A DNA stretch of 64,000 nucleotides. Origin: Pithys albifrons albifrons (taxonomy: Eukaryota; Chordata; Aves; Passeriformes; Thamnophilidae). Below the pieces are notes generated by a model that saw only the letters and a list, made by a program, of their open reading frames with translations, searched no databases and had not been told where the DNA came from. Of this stretch, positions 48,701 to 58,899 are shown one piece after another. The first letter of the stretch is position 1; every line of letters starts with the position of its first letter. A program made the translations under genes and the position numbers. The stretch is taken from assembly GCF_047495875.1 (NCBI RefSeq), contig NC_092460.1:4459520-4523519 (forward strand), read 5' to 3'.

Positions 48701-51700
48701 AAAGAGTACAGTGCAGGGTGCCAGCAAAGTGTGCAGAAGAGGAGGAATGAGCAATACAACCAAACAGCACAACTGTAAACATCCTCAGGGGAGGGATTTC
48801 CCAAAGATCTGAGTGTGAGGCATGTTAGTATGGGGGAAAACGAAGGCATGCACAATGTCAAAATGACAGAAAGTATCCTCTGCAAACCCCACTTTACCTG
48901 GGAAACTGGGTACATGTTAACTGTGTGCCAGGAATGCCCAAGGCATCCTGGACTGATGCTCCTTTGTATGGTGGCATCAGATGTCAGCATGTTACAGGCA
49001 TGTCCCTGTCCTTGGAGGGTTACAAGTATCATAGATCATACAAAGCAAGTGTCTGTGCTTTATACAGTGTGTGCCCACATTGCTGCAGCCTGAGCTATCC
49101 TGGGATGCGCTGCTGTCCTTGCATTGCATCCCAGAAGATGGTATAGGAAGGATGGGCTATGGACCCTTGTGGAGCTCTGCATTGCACTGCTTGGACAACC
49201 TATCTCTTCCTGGGCTGGGAATCCCACCAGGCCTCCCAAACCCCAATGCTGTGTCTCCACCACAGCATCACAACACGTGGAAGGGATTAAATGTGGTTTT
49301 AAATGTAATGTGGTTTTGTAAATCCCAAGGTTGTAATGAACTGCAGAAGCAGACTGAAAATATGGGCTGGTTCTAGCCCAGCAAGCAGGGCTGGGTGTCC
49401 TTTTTTTACTTTTTCTCTTGTACATGAGTACACTCATGTCATTTCATGCAGAGATTTGTGGGCTCTTTTCGATGCAAACAAGTAGCTGTGGATCTTGCTG
49501 CAAAGAGTTCAGAAACCAGCAAAGCAGACATTAATTCTAGGGAGTGCAAAATCGAGATCACCATTTATTTACTTCTCCAAGCTACACGGGAGCCCAGGCA
49601 GCAGAGTACATCTCTAACCTCTTCCAGAGAACCTGCCAGAAGGGACATCTGAGGAAAAGGCACTGGTGAGGCAGCTGTTAGCATTCTCACTCTCCAAAAC
49701 TTTCATTGCGTCCTCTCAAATCAGTAGGTTTTTAATTTATTTCCTCCCCATTCTTCTCTCACATGGGTGAAGCCTTGGCAGAAAGGTCCACCACCCCTTC
49801 AAATCTAATGGCGAAAAGTCCTGACTACAGTGGTGTCATAATTCCAGCTCCCTCCTCGCCCTGCTTTCATTCAACTTCCCGAAGTCACTAAAAAATCTTT
49901 CAACATTGCAACAGAGCCTTTGACTATTTGGATTTGGTTTACATCAGCACTTTGGCTCAGACAGATATTGTACAAACACAGAGTTAGAAAAAGGCTGCCT
50001 GGCTGAGTTCAGGATCTGTTGGGGAGGAAAATCATCACTGACACCTCTATCCCCACCAGCAGCCCTGTGGCAGGTACTGCACAGCCCAGCTTCTGCAGCA
50101 TTCCTCATCACCCTGCTGGGAAGCACTTTGGTGATGCTGAGCCCAAACATGTCCCTCCTTCCTTTCACACCCTGGCTCCAGCTTTACCTCTGCCTGTGAT
50201 GCTGCTGGTTCCTTGGCTCAGGTGCCCACATTCTCCTCCTTTAGTCACACTGCAGCTTGGCTGAACATATTGCCTGTTCATCCACCTTCCTCCATACCCA
50301 GATGTCTCCTGCAGCTCTGCTGGAACTGGCTCCTAGGGGCATTTTGACCCTGGAGCACCCAGAGCTGGTCTGTCTGCTCCAGGGCCACTGCAGTCCCATG
50401 GCACCCAGGGGACAGTCCCCTCGCCCTTGGCACAGCGCACTGAGGGACCTGCTGTGTAGTGTGAACGTGCAAGGCTTAATGAGGGAGGGAAAGGAAAAGG
50501 AAAAGCCCAGTTGATTTACTTGACTATCAAGCTGCTCAACTGTTTCCTTTCCATCACCCTCCTGCAAGTGCTTGGTGACAGATGGGGACAGATTGAGTGG
50601 TTCAATGCAGTGAGGTAATATTCCACTAAATCATTCCTCTCTCTCACTGTCAGAAAGCACCCAGACTTCAGCCTTTCCTCTGAATCTTCCTGTGTTTCCC
50701 TCTTTAATGACAAAGCCATTTTAGCTCTACCTCTGCTAAAATTTCTGAAACGAGCACTGGTATTTATATGGTATGATAAAATGGGTGTTTTACAACAGTT
50801 AGCAAAAGGAAGGAGTGAATCACCCTGAGACAGAGAGGGTTCTGTTTACTGTTTGTTTACTGCTGTTTACTGGCATTTCTGGTTTTTACTTAGTTCCCTT
50901 TGTGCTGGGGCTGAGCCAGGGAGCAGGCTCTGGGCAGGTGTGCCGTGGGCAGGCGCGCAGGCTCACACTGCCTGTCTCACAGATGGAGGATCCATTTTTT
51001 CTCTGGATGATTTGTTCCAACGGTTAATCATCCTGACACAAACACAGGATTATTTTTTAATGACATGCCAGTAAATAACATTCAGAAACTTTAGGACAGG
51101 CTTAATCTTCACTGGGTGATGTCTTGATTTCTGCCTACTCTTTTAGTGCCATGATGACTGCCTAAAATTAGCTGGGACTTCACAGCTTCCCTGTGCCCTT
51201 GCAAGACTAGCTTTGAACTTGAAAGCCTCCTACACAAAGTGCTTTGTGCTATCAACCTGGTCATGATAGACGTGAAAAATGCAGCACTGAAGACAGTGGC
51301 CTTCCAATAAATACATCCACAGTACAACGATGCATGACTCGAGATCAAAGACAGAGTGCAAGTACTGAGGTCATTAAACATGAATAGAAATACAGAAATG
51401 CAACAGCTTGCATGAAAGGCTGAGCTTGACTTTAAAGTTAAGCAATGAAAGCTTGTTTAGTCAGCGATTGTTCACCCGTGACAATGCTCTGCTCTTGTCA
51501 TCAGACCTTCTGTGCATTACAAAGGTGAGAGAGAATAATTAATCATTCTTTGGCTAAAGTACCGAGGTGTGGGGCAGTTAATGGCTTGTACCAAGTGAAA
51601 ATGGATTTGGAGATGCTCAGCATCAGCAGCTCTAGGGAAAGTCAGAGTGCCACAGATGTCAAGTTGGAAAATCAACTCCTTGTCACCGGTTCTACAACTG

Positions 51701-54700
51701 ACAGATGAGTAAGGATTTACCCCACACAAGGTCCTTCTTGAGTGACATGGCATCAGGGATCACCAGCATAAAGGGAGGTTTGGGGCAAGATATCCATTAG
51801 AACAGCCCTAGCACAGCATAACTCTGCATCAGCTTTTAGGAGACCATCTTCATTGATGGTCTTTCTCTGATGGTTCCTTGTCTTCAACACATCATATACT
51901 TTATAATATTCTGAAGCATAAGAACACCACAGCATAGGAGATGCTTCCTAGTTCCTGTCATAACAGTTAATTGTAGCCTGTGCAGTGTTTTGAGCAACTA
52001 CAAAAGAAGCTGTGCTAAAAAATGAGGACTTGAAAGAACCTCTATTAGAAAAGAGCCCCCCTGCCATGTTTCTAATAATTTTTTGATTTGCAGCATAACT
52101 ATCTAATAAGGTTTCTGGGGTATTCTGATACTGCACAGAATGATCCAATCTGCAGCCTAAGTTAATGAAGTGATATTTAATATCATATTCTGACAATATG
52201 TGTCTGTTATTCACTTTGGAGTCACTTCCCTTGGGGTGCTTTGGCAATTCTGAGCAAATGCAGGTGCCTCCAAGGAGCAAGGTGACTGCTTAACTGTGTG
52301 GGGTAAGTGGCAGAACCCAACTCTGTGCAAGCTTTTCTGGGAAAAGAGGGAAAATGCCAGCATTGTTCTCCTCTGAGCTCTACACAATGTGTCCCAGGGC
52401 ATTCCCGCAGCATATGGCAGAGAAGCCTTATGGAGATGAAGTTGTATCAAATCCAGGTAGAGCCCCAGGAAAGAATTGTTGCTATCAGACTAAGCCAAAT
52501 TCCTGCCCTTTTCCTCAAGGCTACTGGATTCACACCATTCTGGGAGGCAGCTTTGCTGTCTCCTCTGCTGCAGACCTGGTACTGGGAAAAAAAATGGTGA
52601 CAGCTTATGGGCTATGTATCCCCTGCTCATCTTCCACCTCTAGCATGACTACTGATTGAGACCTTTACCCATCAAGATAATTTGGCTGAGGCCACACATT
52701 TCAGTTCCTTTCCTAGTAAACTCTTCCCAAATCTAACAGCAGAGCTAGAAGCACCCCAGAGTACTCCAGGCACTGTGTCATAAATCAGAGATCATTATAG
52801 CCAATAGTTGGGATTTCAGACCAGTGCCATTTTTCAAGCTGGCCTGACATTAAAGTTTATATGGAAAAACTTCCACTGACTTCAAGTTTTTGAATTGAAA
52901 TGTTTGTAAGGAATGTGTTAAATACCTGGTGAGAGATGATGCCAGCAGCAATCACAATTTTTCCGGAGCAGCTCTCAGCACAACTGCAATTCCTCACCAC
53001 AGACATGCAGAAGCAGCATGCTGTGACCTCTGAGCCAGACTGTGAGGAGTCTCTGGGGGAGAAGATGTTGGTATTTCCTGTGATACTCAGCACTCGTGGT
53101 GCCCAGAATATGGAAAACTATCATGCATCTGCCTGGAGGGGTATAGAGAAGACTCAGTCTACGTTCTGGTCAAGCACAGGTCACCAGTGGAAGAGCTGGG
53201 AGAGACCCACCAAGCCCACCAAGTACTTTGTGTTTTAGTCTGTGGGGATTGGGAGAAGGGTTCAGACCAACTGAGTTTTTGCAAGTGAGCCCAGGACTTG
53301 CACAAACTGCAATAGCTTCTTACATAGACATGAGAGGTAATTCTTAACACCCAGCTCTCACTGAGTCTGGGCCATTGGAACTTCTGAGTGAGACAAACAG
53401 CACTCTGGGTTTTGGGATAAGGAGGTTTACAGCCACACCTCACAGGTCCCAAAAGCAGCAGCAGCAATGGTTCCCTGTGCTAAACCCATTGTCCACAACA
53501 TTATTTCTCTATTTTTTAATCCACAGCAGGTTTTCCTCCCCTCCAACACCCCTTCTTTGATCTTGGTCAAAGCATTTAATCTCTGTGACCCACTTTCCCC
53601 ATATGCAGTCTAAAGGCTGCTCTGAGGGCATTTTAGTGGTGTGCTTTGGAAATGCTTCTTTCCCCCGCTGCAACTTTCTTGTATTTCCTCAGATTTCAGA
53701 AGGAATACTTATTCTCTAGTGTCTGTCCAGCCCTTTCTGGGTTTTCCCACTTTCTTGGTGCACTCTCAGCCAGCAAAGTGGTGTTTGTTGGTGTACTAGC
53801 ACCCAGCAGTTGAATTTTCTGTCATGTGCATGTCTTTGATATTTCGTTTCACATCTTCTGGAATTAAGCCCTACTGTACAACACCCACCTAAACCCTGTA
53901 TTAAAGCTACTGGAGTTCACTCTCTTTTGTACTACCATGGCCAGGACCATAATCTGACTGACACTACAAGCACCTAAAGTATAAAATTAACTTCAAACAT
54001 TAACTTCAAACAGCACTGATTTTGCCCTCAGAGTAGATCAGAAGTCCTGAGACAGCCATGGAAGCTGCATGCAAGGAAAGGCAGAGTACACAGATACTCT
54101 TTTTAATCTTCTTTGTATTCTTTTGCTATAGCAAAGCTGGATCTGGCTGCCACTGATGAGTGATAGCAAAGCATCCATTATCTTCACCAGGTAAGAACCA
54201 GCTCACCCATCTAGTCTGGGCATTGCTGAGCTGGGGGATGCCTCTGCACAGAGACTGGCATTCAATAGAGCAGCAATTTTGTAAGCCAAGTCTAAATAAA
54301 ACCATCAGGTCACCCAAAGGTGAGTTTTCATCCCCCACATATATGATTGACTCTACAACTTGTGCTTAATTTTTCTAGGAGTGAAAAATCTGGTCCTTGC
54401 AGCTTTCAAGGAGGTTTTAAAATAACTATTTTCCCATCTCTATGGTTTAAATAGAATCATAACCATACTACTTATAGCCTGGAAAAGAGAGAGTATGCCA
54501 AAATATCACATTTTTAATAGAGTAAGAAAATATTGGCTTGGTTGGCAGCAGGATTAGGAAAAAGATGGCAAGATTTGGGTTACAGATCACAGTTCTAGCC
54601 CCCTACACAGGAAGCTTCTTAAGGAAATATGATTCTGCAAAAGTTGAACTGTGTAGAAAAGACCTAACAGTAAACCAGGCATGTAAAGTATATACTTGAA

Positions 54701-55874
54701 ACACAATTCAGAGCAACAGCATCCATGTCTTGCCCCCCAGTCTTTGTAAAACAACTCTACCCCATTACTCTCTAAGTTTCACTAAGGTACAAGCTGATAT
54801 TCCAGGTTGAAAATATAATTAGAACTGATAACCAGCTGCTGCTGTGATCTGAAGTATGTGATGGCTTTCCTTCTGTACCCAGGTGCATTTTCAAACAGCT
54901 TTGGAAATGATCATTTAACTCTCTTTGTTTTCAAGACACCCAATCCATGGTCCTCTTTCTTAGTCCAGCTCTGGCAGGATTGGTACAGTTCCACCTTGCA
55001 CTGCAAGAAACGTGGCCTCTCTGGTGTTCAAATCTGAGTGGGGGGTGGAAAGCAAGACTTAAAACCAAAACAGAAGCCCCACCTTTCATTCCCTGCCCAA
55101 ATCTGATGCTACAACTTTTGCCCTCTTCTGATCTTCCACACATGTCCCTTCTGTGCTCACTTCACAGTCAGGACAACTATTTCTGAATTGATGTCTGCCA
55201 ACTTAGGACTACTCTCTACAAAAATAATCATAGCATAAGCAGATTTATTCATGTAAACTGAGCTTATTCCTGTCATTTTGTGTACGACTTGCTCCAGCAT
55301 ATTTGTTAAATGTTACATGATCCATCAGAAAGGGAAGCAAATCAAGGACAGCTTCCTCTGAGACAGCTAAAAAGTTGTCAGGATCCTGCCAACAGGCTAT
55401 TGGTTAAAATACTTCCAGAGAAGTTTTTGTAGAACAACAGAGCAGGTTAAAATGTCATGCTTAATTAATGTAAACTTCCCATTAAGAATACAGTTTATAA
55501 ATGAGTATGGTATTAACCAAGCCACTGTGTTAAAAAACTGCTTTGCCAACAAAAATTATAGTGATCCACAATTACAGTCTTTCCTGTCATTAAGAGAATT
55601 TTGGTTTCAGTAGACACAAAGAATTATGCTATTTAAACCTGTTGCCCATCATGAACTTAAGTCTTTTTAAAAATAGCTTTAGTCACTTTTATTGGTATAA
55701 ACACCTAAATTGAGATCTAACAGCAAATAAGGATTGTGCTTGTCCATAATAACCTCAGCTGTGAAAATCTACTCAGACACAAGACATACAACCTTCCACA
55801 TACACAAGTTATTTGTCAGCAAAGCAGAATGCTGCCATTCTGAAACAATTACATACAGTAAAGGTTTTCAATAT
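45729..55874. other. Intergenic between the convergent PROK2 and GPR27, no gene seen
   Basis: Both genes point into this 10-kb gap. It has an AT-rich patch at 47.28-47.39 kb and small repeats, but no coding frame that translates to a known protein and no clear CR1 copy. Confidence 0.65.
53986..54011 (+). repeat. 13-bp perfect tandem dimer
   Basis: ATTAACTTCAAAC occurs twice in direct succession. Intergenic, between PROK2 and GPR27. Confidence 0.8.
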
Positions 55875-56728
55875 TTTATTAAAGAAAACAGTCAAAATGT
55901 ACAAGTATTACCCAGGTTTGTAGATAACTTCCTATAAAGGCAGTAAAATATGAATTTCAATCTAGGTTTTAAAAACTGCTATAGTTGATTATTTTTAAAG
56001 TTGGTATTTTAAAATCACGTTTCACAAATAGTTCTGAAATATTACCAAATGAATAGTGCAACAAGAAAAATTGAAATTAGTTCTACACTGTTTGCATGTC
56101 AAGCAAAAGTTATAACTAACTGCTTCAAATATTCAAACCATTTGAGAATGAATGAACCCAACAGCTCCCACCAAAACTGACTTCTGACCACATTAGGAAT
56201 GTCCTCTTCTTGTTCTTCACTTAAAATCAAATAATAATAAAACAACACCTCTTGAGGTCATCAAAAATAATTTTAGTATAAAATTGTCTTGGCCCTTATC
56301 AAATATTACATGAGTAAAATTGTTAAGCCTTTATCAAAACAGACAGGAATAGGGAAACAAAAAAAATGTCATGGCCTTAATCCATATCTGTTGGAATCAT
56401 GTTTAGAAACATTAGAAGCAAGACCAGAAACTTGGAGCCCTGTTTTGTTTTTAAAAACCACACAATCACAAAGAAAAACAGCTTCTTACTGCCTAAGGTT
56501 TGGGGGTGTTCTGCTCAAGTACCTGTTCCCATAGACAGCAACTTGTTATGTTCTGAAGAGAGCATACGCAAAATATAGAAAAATAAATAAAATAGCTTCT
56601 TACAGCCTAAGGTTTGGGTGCTGGGTGGTGGTTTAGTAAGTCCCCCACAGGTCACACTCTCTTGAGATCATATGCAGAAACATGGAAAATTATATCCATC
56701 TTTCTTTTTTAGAAAGAGAAAATCCCCC
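55875..56728 (-). other. GPR27: Probable GPR27 3' UTR
   Basis: AT-rich sequence downstream of the stop. The first AATAAA on the - strand lies at 55875-55880, which would give a 3' UTR of about 850 nt; another is near 55687-55692. It contains a 27-bp motif present twice. The extent is inferred from the signal only. Confidence 0.5.
56480..56620 (-). repeat. Direct repeat of a 27-bp motif in GPR27 3' UTR
   Basis: Copies at 56480-56506 and 56594-56620, 114 bp apart, match at 25 of 27 positions (core GCCTAAGGTTTGGG on the + strand). Both are preceded by A-rich sequence, but what follows them is diverged. Confidence 0.8.
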
Positions 56729-57871
56729 TTACATCCCAAAGCTCTTGAGATCGCAAAGGATGGTGCCCTGGGTGCTCTGGATGCTTTGGCAGCATGGGAA
56801 GTGGGCTCGGAGACAGACCCTGAGCTCCTTGTTGAAGATGAAGCAGAGGATCGGGTTGACCCCTGCCTGGGCAAACGTCATCCAGACGGAGGTGGTCAGG
56901 TAGACCTGGGGGATGGAGCTGGCCTTAATGAAGACCCGCAGGTAGCAGGCCACAATGTAGGGGGACCAGAGCAGCAGGAACAGCAAGGTGATCATGTAGA
57001 ACATCTTGCAGAGCCTTTTCTCCATCTTAAACTCCTCCAGCACCAGCAGCCTCTTGATCTGGCTGTGGGTGGCCTGCCTTATGCCCACGAGGGTGGGCGG
57101 CGTGGGCCCCCGGCCAAAGCCAGCCGTCCAGTTCGCAGCCGCTTGGCCGGTGGCTCCCGGCCCGTGGAAGGTCCAGTTCTGGCTGATGGCCGGCACCAGC
57201 TGGGCCGGCTTCATCTTGCGGTGGCCATGGATGAAGAAGAGCAGCTTGATGTAGACCAGGTGGGTGGCGGCAATGACGGCCGCCAGCATGAGCATGAAGC
57301 CCAGCGTGTCGTTGGCCTTGACGTAGCGGTGCTCGAAGATGCACTGTTCCTCCTCCCGGATGAACTTGTAGGTGCCCACGTCAAAGACGGGTGGAAAGGC
57401 CATGGCCATGGAGAGGGTCCACACCATGCACACCACAGCCAGGCAGGTCCAGCCCGTCATGCGCTTGGCATAGAAGCGGTGGTGGGCAATGGCCATGTAG
57501 CGCGTGACCCCCACGCAGAAGAGCAGGAAGGCGGCGTGGAAGCAGAAGAGCACTGCCAGAAAGGCCAGCACCTTGCAGCTGAGCGGCCCGTGGGGCCAGG
57601 CGGCCCCGCTGCGCACCGACAGCATGACGAAGGGGAAGCAGGCGAGCGAGCGGAGCCCGTCAGCCAGGCAGAGGTCCAGCAGCAGGTAGTAGGGCGCGCG
57701 GTGCAGGTGCCGGTCTTTGAGGATGAGCCAGGCGAAGAGCACGTTGCCGGCCAGGCTGACGCAGAGGATCAGCCCCAGCGTGGCGAGCTTCAGCCCGGAG
57801 GCGCTCAGCAGGCCGCCGGCGCTGGGCAGGTGCGGGCTGCTGCTGCTCCCCAGCTCGCTGCTGTTCGCCAT
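56729..57871 (-). CDS. GPR27: GPR27 (SREB1), orphan class A G protein-coupled receptor
   Basis: Intronless 380-residue receptor (human about 375), ending CDLKSFGM then TAA. The start gives MANSSELG, matching the SREB family N-terminus; the frame stays open 121 codons further upstream, but only as GC-rich, low-complexity sequence. Seven membrane spans lie at about 28-50, 60-82, 99-122, 142-160, 191-213, 281-302 and 318-338. Visible landmarks are GN at 42-43 (TM1), LCLAD in TM2, C99 and C177 for the conserved disulfide, TRY at 123-125 in place of DRY, WSP at 292-294 in TM6, and NPILC at 329-333 in place of NPxxY. The last two variants and TRY also occur in human GPR27. N3 and N187 are extracellular glycosylation sequons; C350/C351 may be palmitoylated. 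The third cytoplasmic loop (about 214-270) holds the family's NWTFHGPGATGQAAANWTAG block. The plasma-membrane ligand is unknown; the gene is enriched in brain and linked to insulin secretion in mammals. Confidence 0.96.
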   Translation of the reverse strand: MANSSELGSSSSPHLPSAGGLLSASGLKLATLGLILCVSLAGNVLFAWLILKDRHLHRAPYYLLLDLCLADGLRSLACFPFVMLSVRSGAAWPHGPLSCKVLAFLAVLFCFHAAFLLFCVGVTRYMAIAHHRFYAKRMTGWTCLAVVCMVWTLSMAMAFPPVFDVGTYKFIREEEQCIFEHRYVKANDTLGFMLMLAAVIAATHLVYIKLLFFIHGHRKMKPAQLVPAISQNWTFHGPGATGQAAANWTAGFGRGPTPPTLVGIRQATHSQIKRLLVLEEFKMEKRLCKMFYMITLLFLLLWSPYIVACYLRVFIKASSIPQVYLTTSVWMTFAQAGVNPILCFIFNKELRVCLRAHFPCCQSIQSTQGTILCDLKSFGM

Positions 57872-57875
57872 CGGG

Positions 57876-57917
57876 TCCTCCCTCCTCCTCTCCTCCTCCT
57901 CCTCCTCTCCTCCTCCG
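57876..57917 (-). repeat. GGA-rich repeat just upstream of GPR27 start
   Basis: (TCC)n on the + strand, so GGA-rich on the transcribed strand, ending 4 nt before the GPR27 ATG. In the 5' UTR, if the MANSSE start is used. Read in frame it would give a run of glutamates. Confidence 0.8.
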
Positions 57918-58282
57918 GCTCCCCCGCGCGGGCAGGGCCGGGGGCTCAGCGCCGGGGGCTCAGCGCCGCGGCAGCCAAGGGGCCGGGGCCGAGGGCCGCG
58001 CCGCCCGGCGCCCCCATGCCCGCAGCGCTGCCGCCGCCGCCCCGGCCGGCCCGGCGAGGCGGGGCGCTGCCGCCGCGCTCCCCGCGGGCCATGCGGCTCC
58101 CGCACCCGCGCTAGCTCCGCGCCCGCCGCCGCCGCCGCCGCCCCGGGGGCATCGGGGGTGCGCCGGGGGAGCCTCCCCTGCCCGCCCGCAGCCGCCTCGC
58201 CGCGCCGGGAGAGGGGCCGGCCGAGCCTGCGCACAGCGGCGGCGGCTCTGCCCAGCTCCTGCCGAGGACAATGGGGTAAACC

Positions 58283-58345
58283 CCCCTTCCTCCCTCCCTC
58301 CTTCTTCGCTTTCCTCCTCCTCCTCCTCCTGCTGCTCCTCAGTCC
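58283..58345. repeat. Pyrimidine-rich (TCC)n tract in the CpG island
   Basis: Almost uninterrupted C/T on the + strand, with CTCCCTCC and repeated CTCCTC blocks, ending in CTGCTCCTCAG. The end resembles a splice acceptor on the + strand, but I see no exon after it. Confidence 0.65.
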
Positions 58346-58454
58346 CCCCGCCCACTCCCACGCCCCCCGCCCAGCCTGGCCCCTGCGGAGCTGAGCCCGG
58401 CGCGCAGCGGCGCGGAGCGGTGCGGAGGTCCCGCTGCCGCAGCGGGGATGGGAG

Positions 58455-58720
58455 CGCAGCGGGGCTGGGCTGGGTTGGGCTGGGCTGGGCTGGAATGCGC
58501 TGGGCTGGGATGTGTTGGGATGCGCTGGGCTGGGCTGGGCTGGCTTGCGATGCCCTGCGATGGGATGGGTTGGGATGTGATGCCCTGGGCTGGATTGGGA
58601 TGGGCTGGGCTGGGATGCGCTGGGATGCGCTGGGATGGGATGCCCTGGACTGGGTTGGGATGGGATGGGATGCCCTGGGCTGGGCGTGGATGGGCTGGGC
58701 TGGGCTGGGCTGGGCGGAGC
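58455..58720. repeat. GGGCT/GGGAT pentamer array, G-quadruplex-prone
   Basis: About 265 bp made of GGGCT, GGGAT and GGGTT units, with a longer GGGATGCGCT variant recurring. Runs of GGG separated by two bases recur many times on the + strand, so the array meets the usual G-quadruplex pattern over most of its length. All frames are open on both strands, giving W/G/A/D- or P/A/Q/S-rich false ORFs. It lies about 0.6-0.85 kb upstream of the GPR27 start. Confidence 0.88.
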
Positions 58721-58899
58721 CGCCGCAGCCGGATCCCCGCACCTCGCACTCCTCCAGCCGGGGCAGGTGCCGAGATGCGATCCAGGGGCAGCCGGGGGGT
58801 GCGGTGGGGGGTGCGGTGGGATGTGTGGTCACTGCAGCCACCCCGCGGAGCCCCCATGTCCCTTTCTGGAGGTGCGAGGGGGATGATGCTGTTCACAGC

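Larger units (their letters stand above)
57050..58850. promoter_or_regulatory. CpG island over GPR27 and its upstream region
   Basis: Very GC- and CpG-rich DNA covering most of the GPR27 coding region and about 1 kb upstream, densest at 57,900-58,450. It must contain the GPR27 promoter. In mammals the EIF4E3 promoter lies head to head with GPR27, so this island could be bidirectional; that is inference. Confidence 0.8.

Noticed and set aside
56672..58114. 480-codon open frame on the + strand opposite GPR27
   Set aside because: It is the antisense shadow of the GC-rich GPR27 coding sequence; the translation is low-complexity and has no family features, while the other strand encodes a clear receptor.
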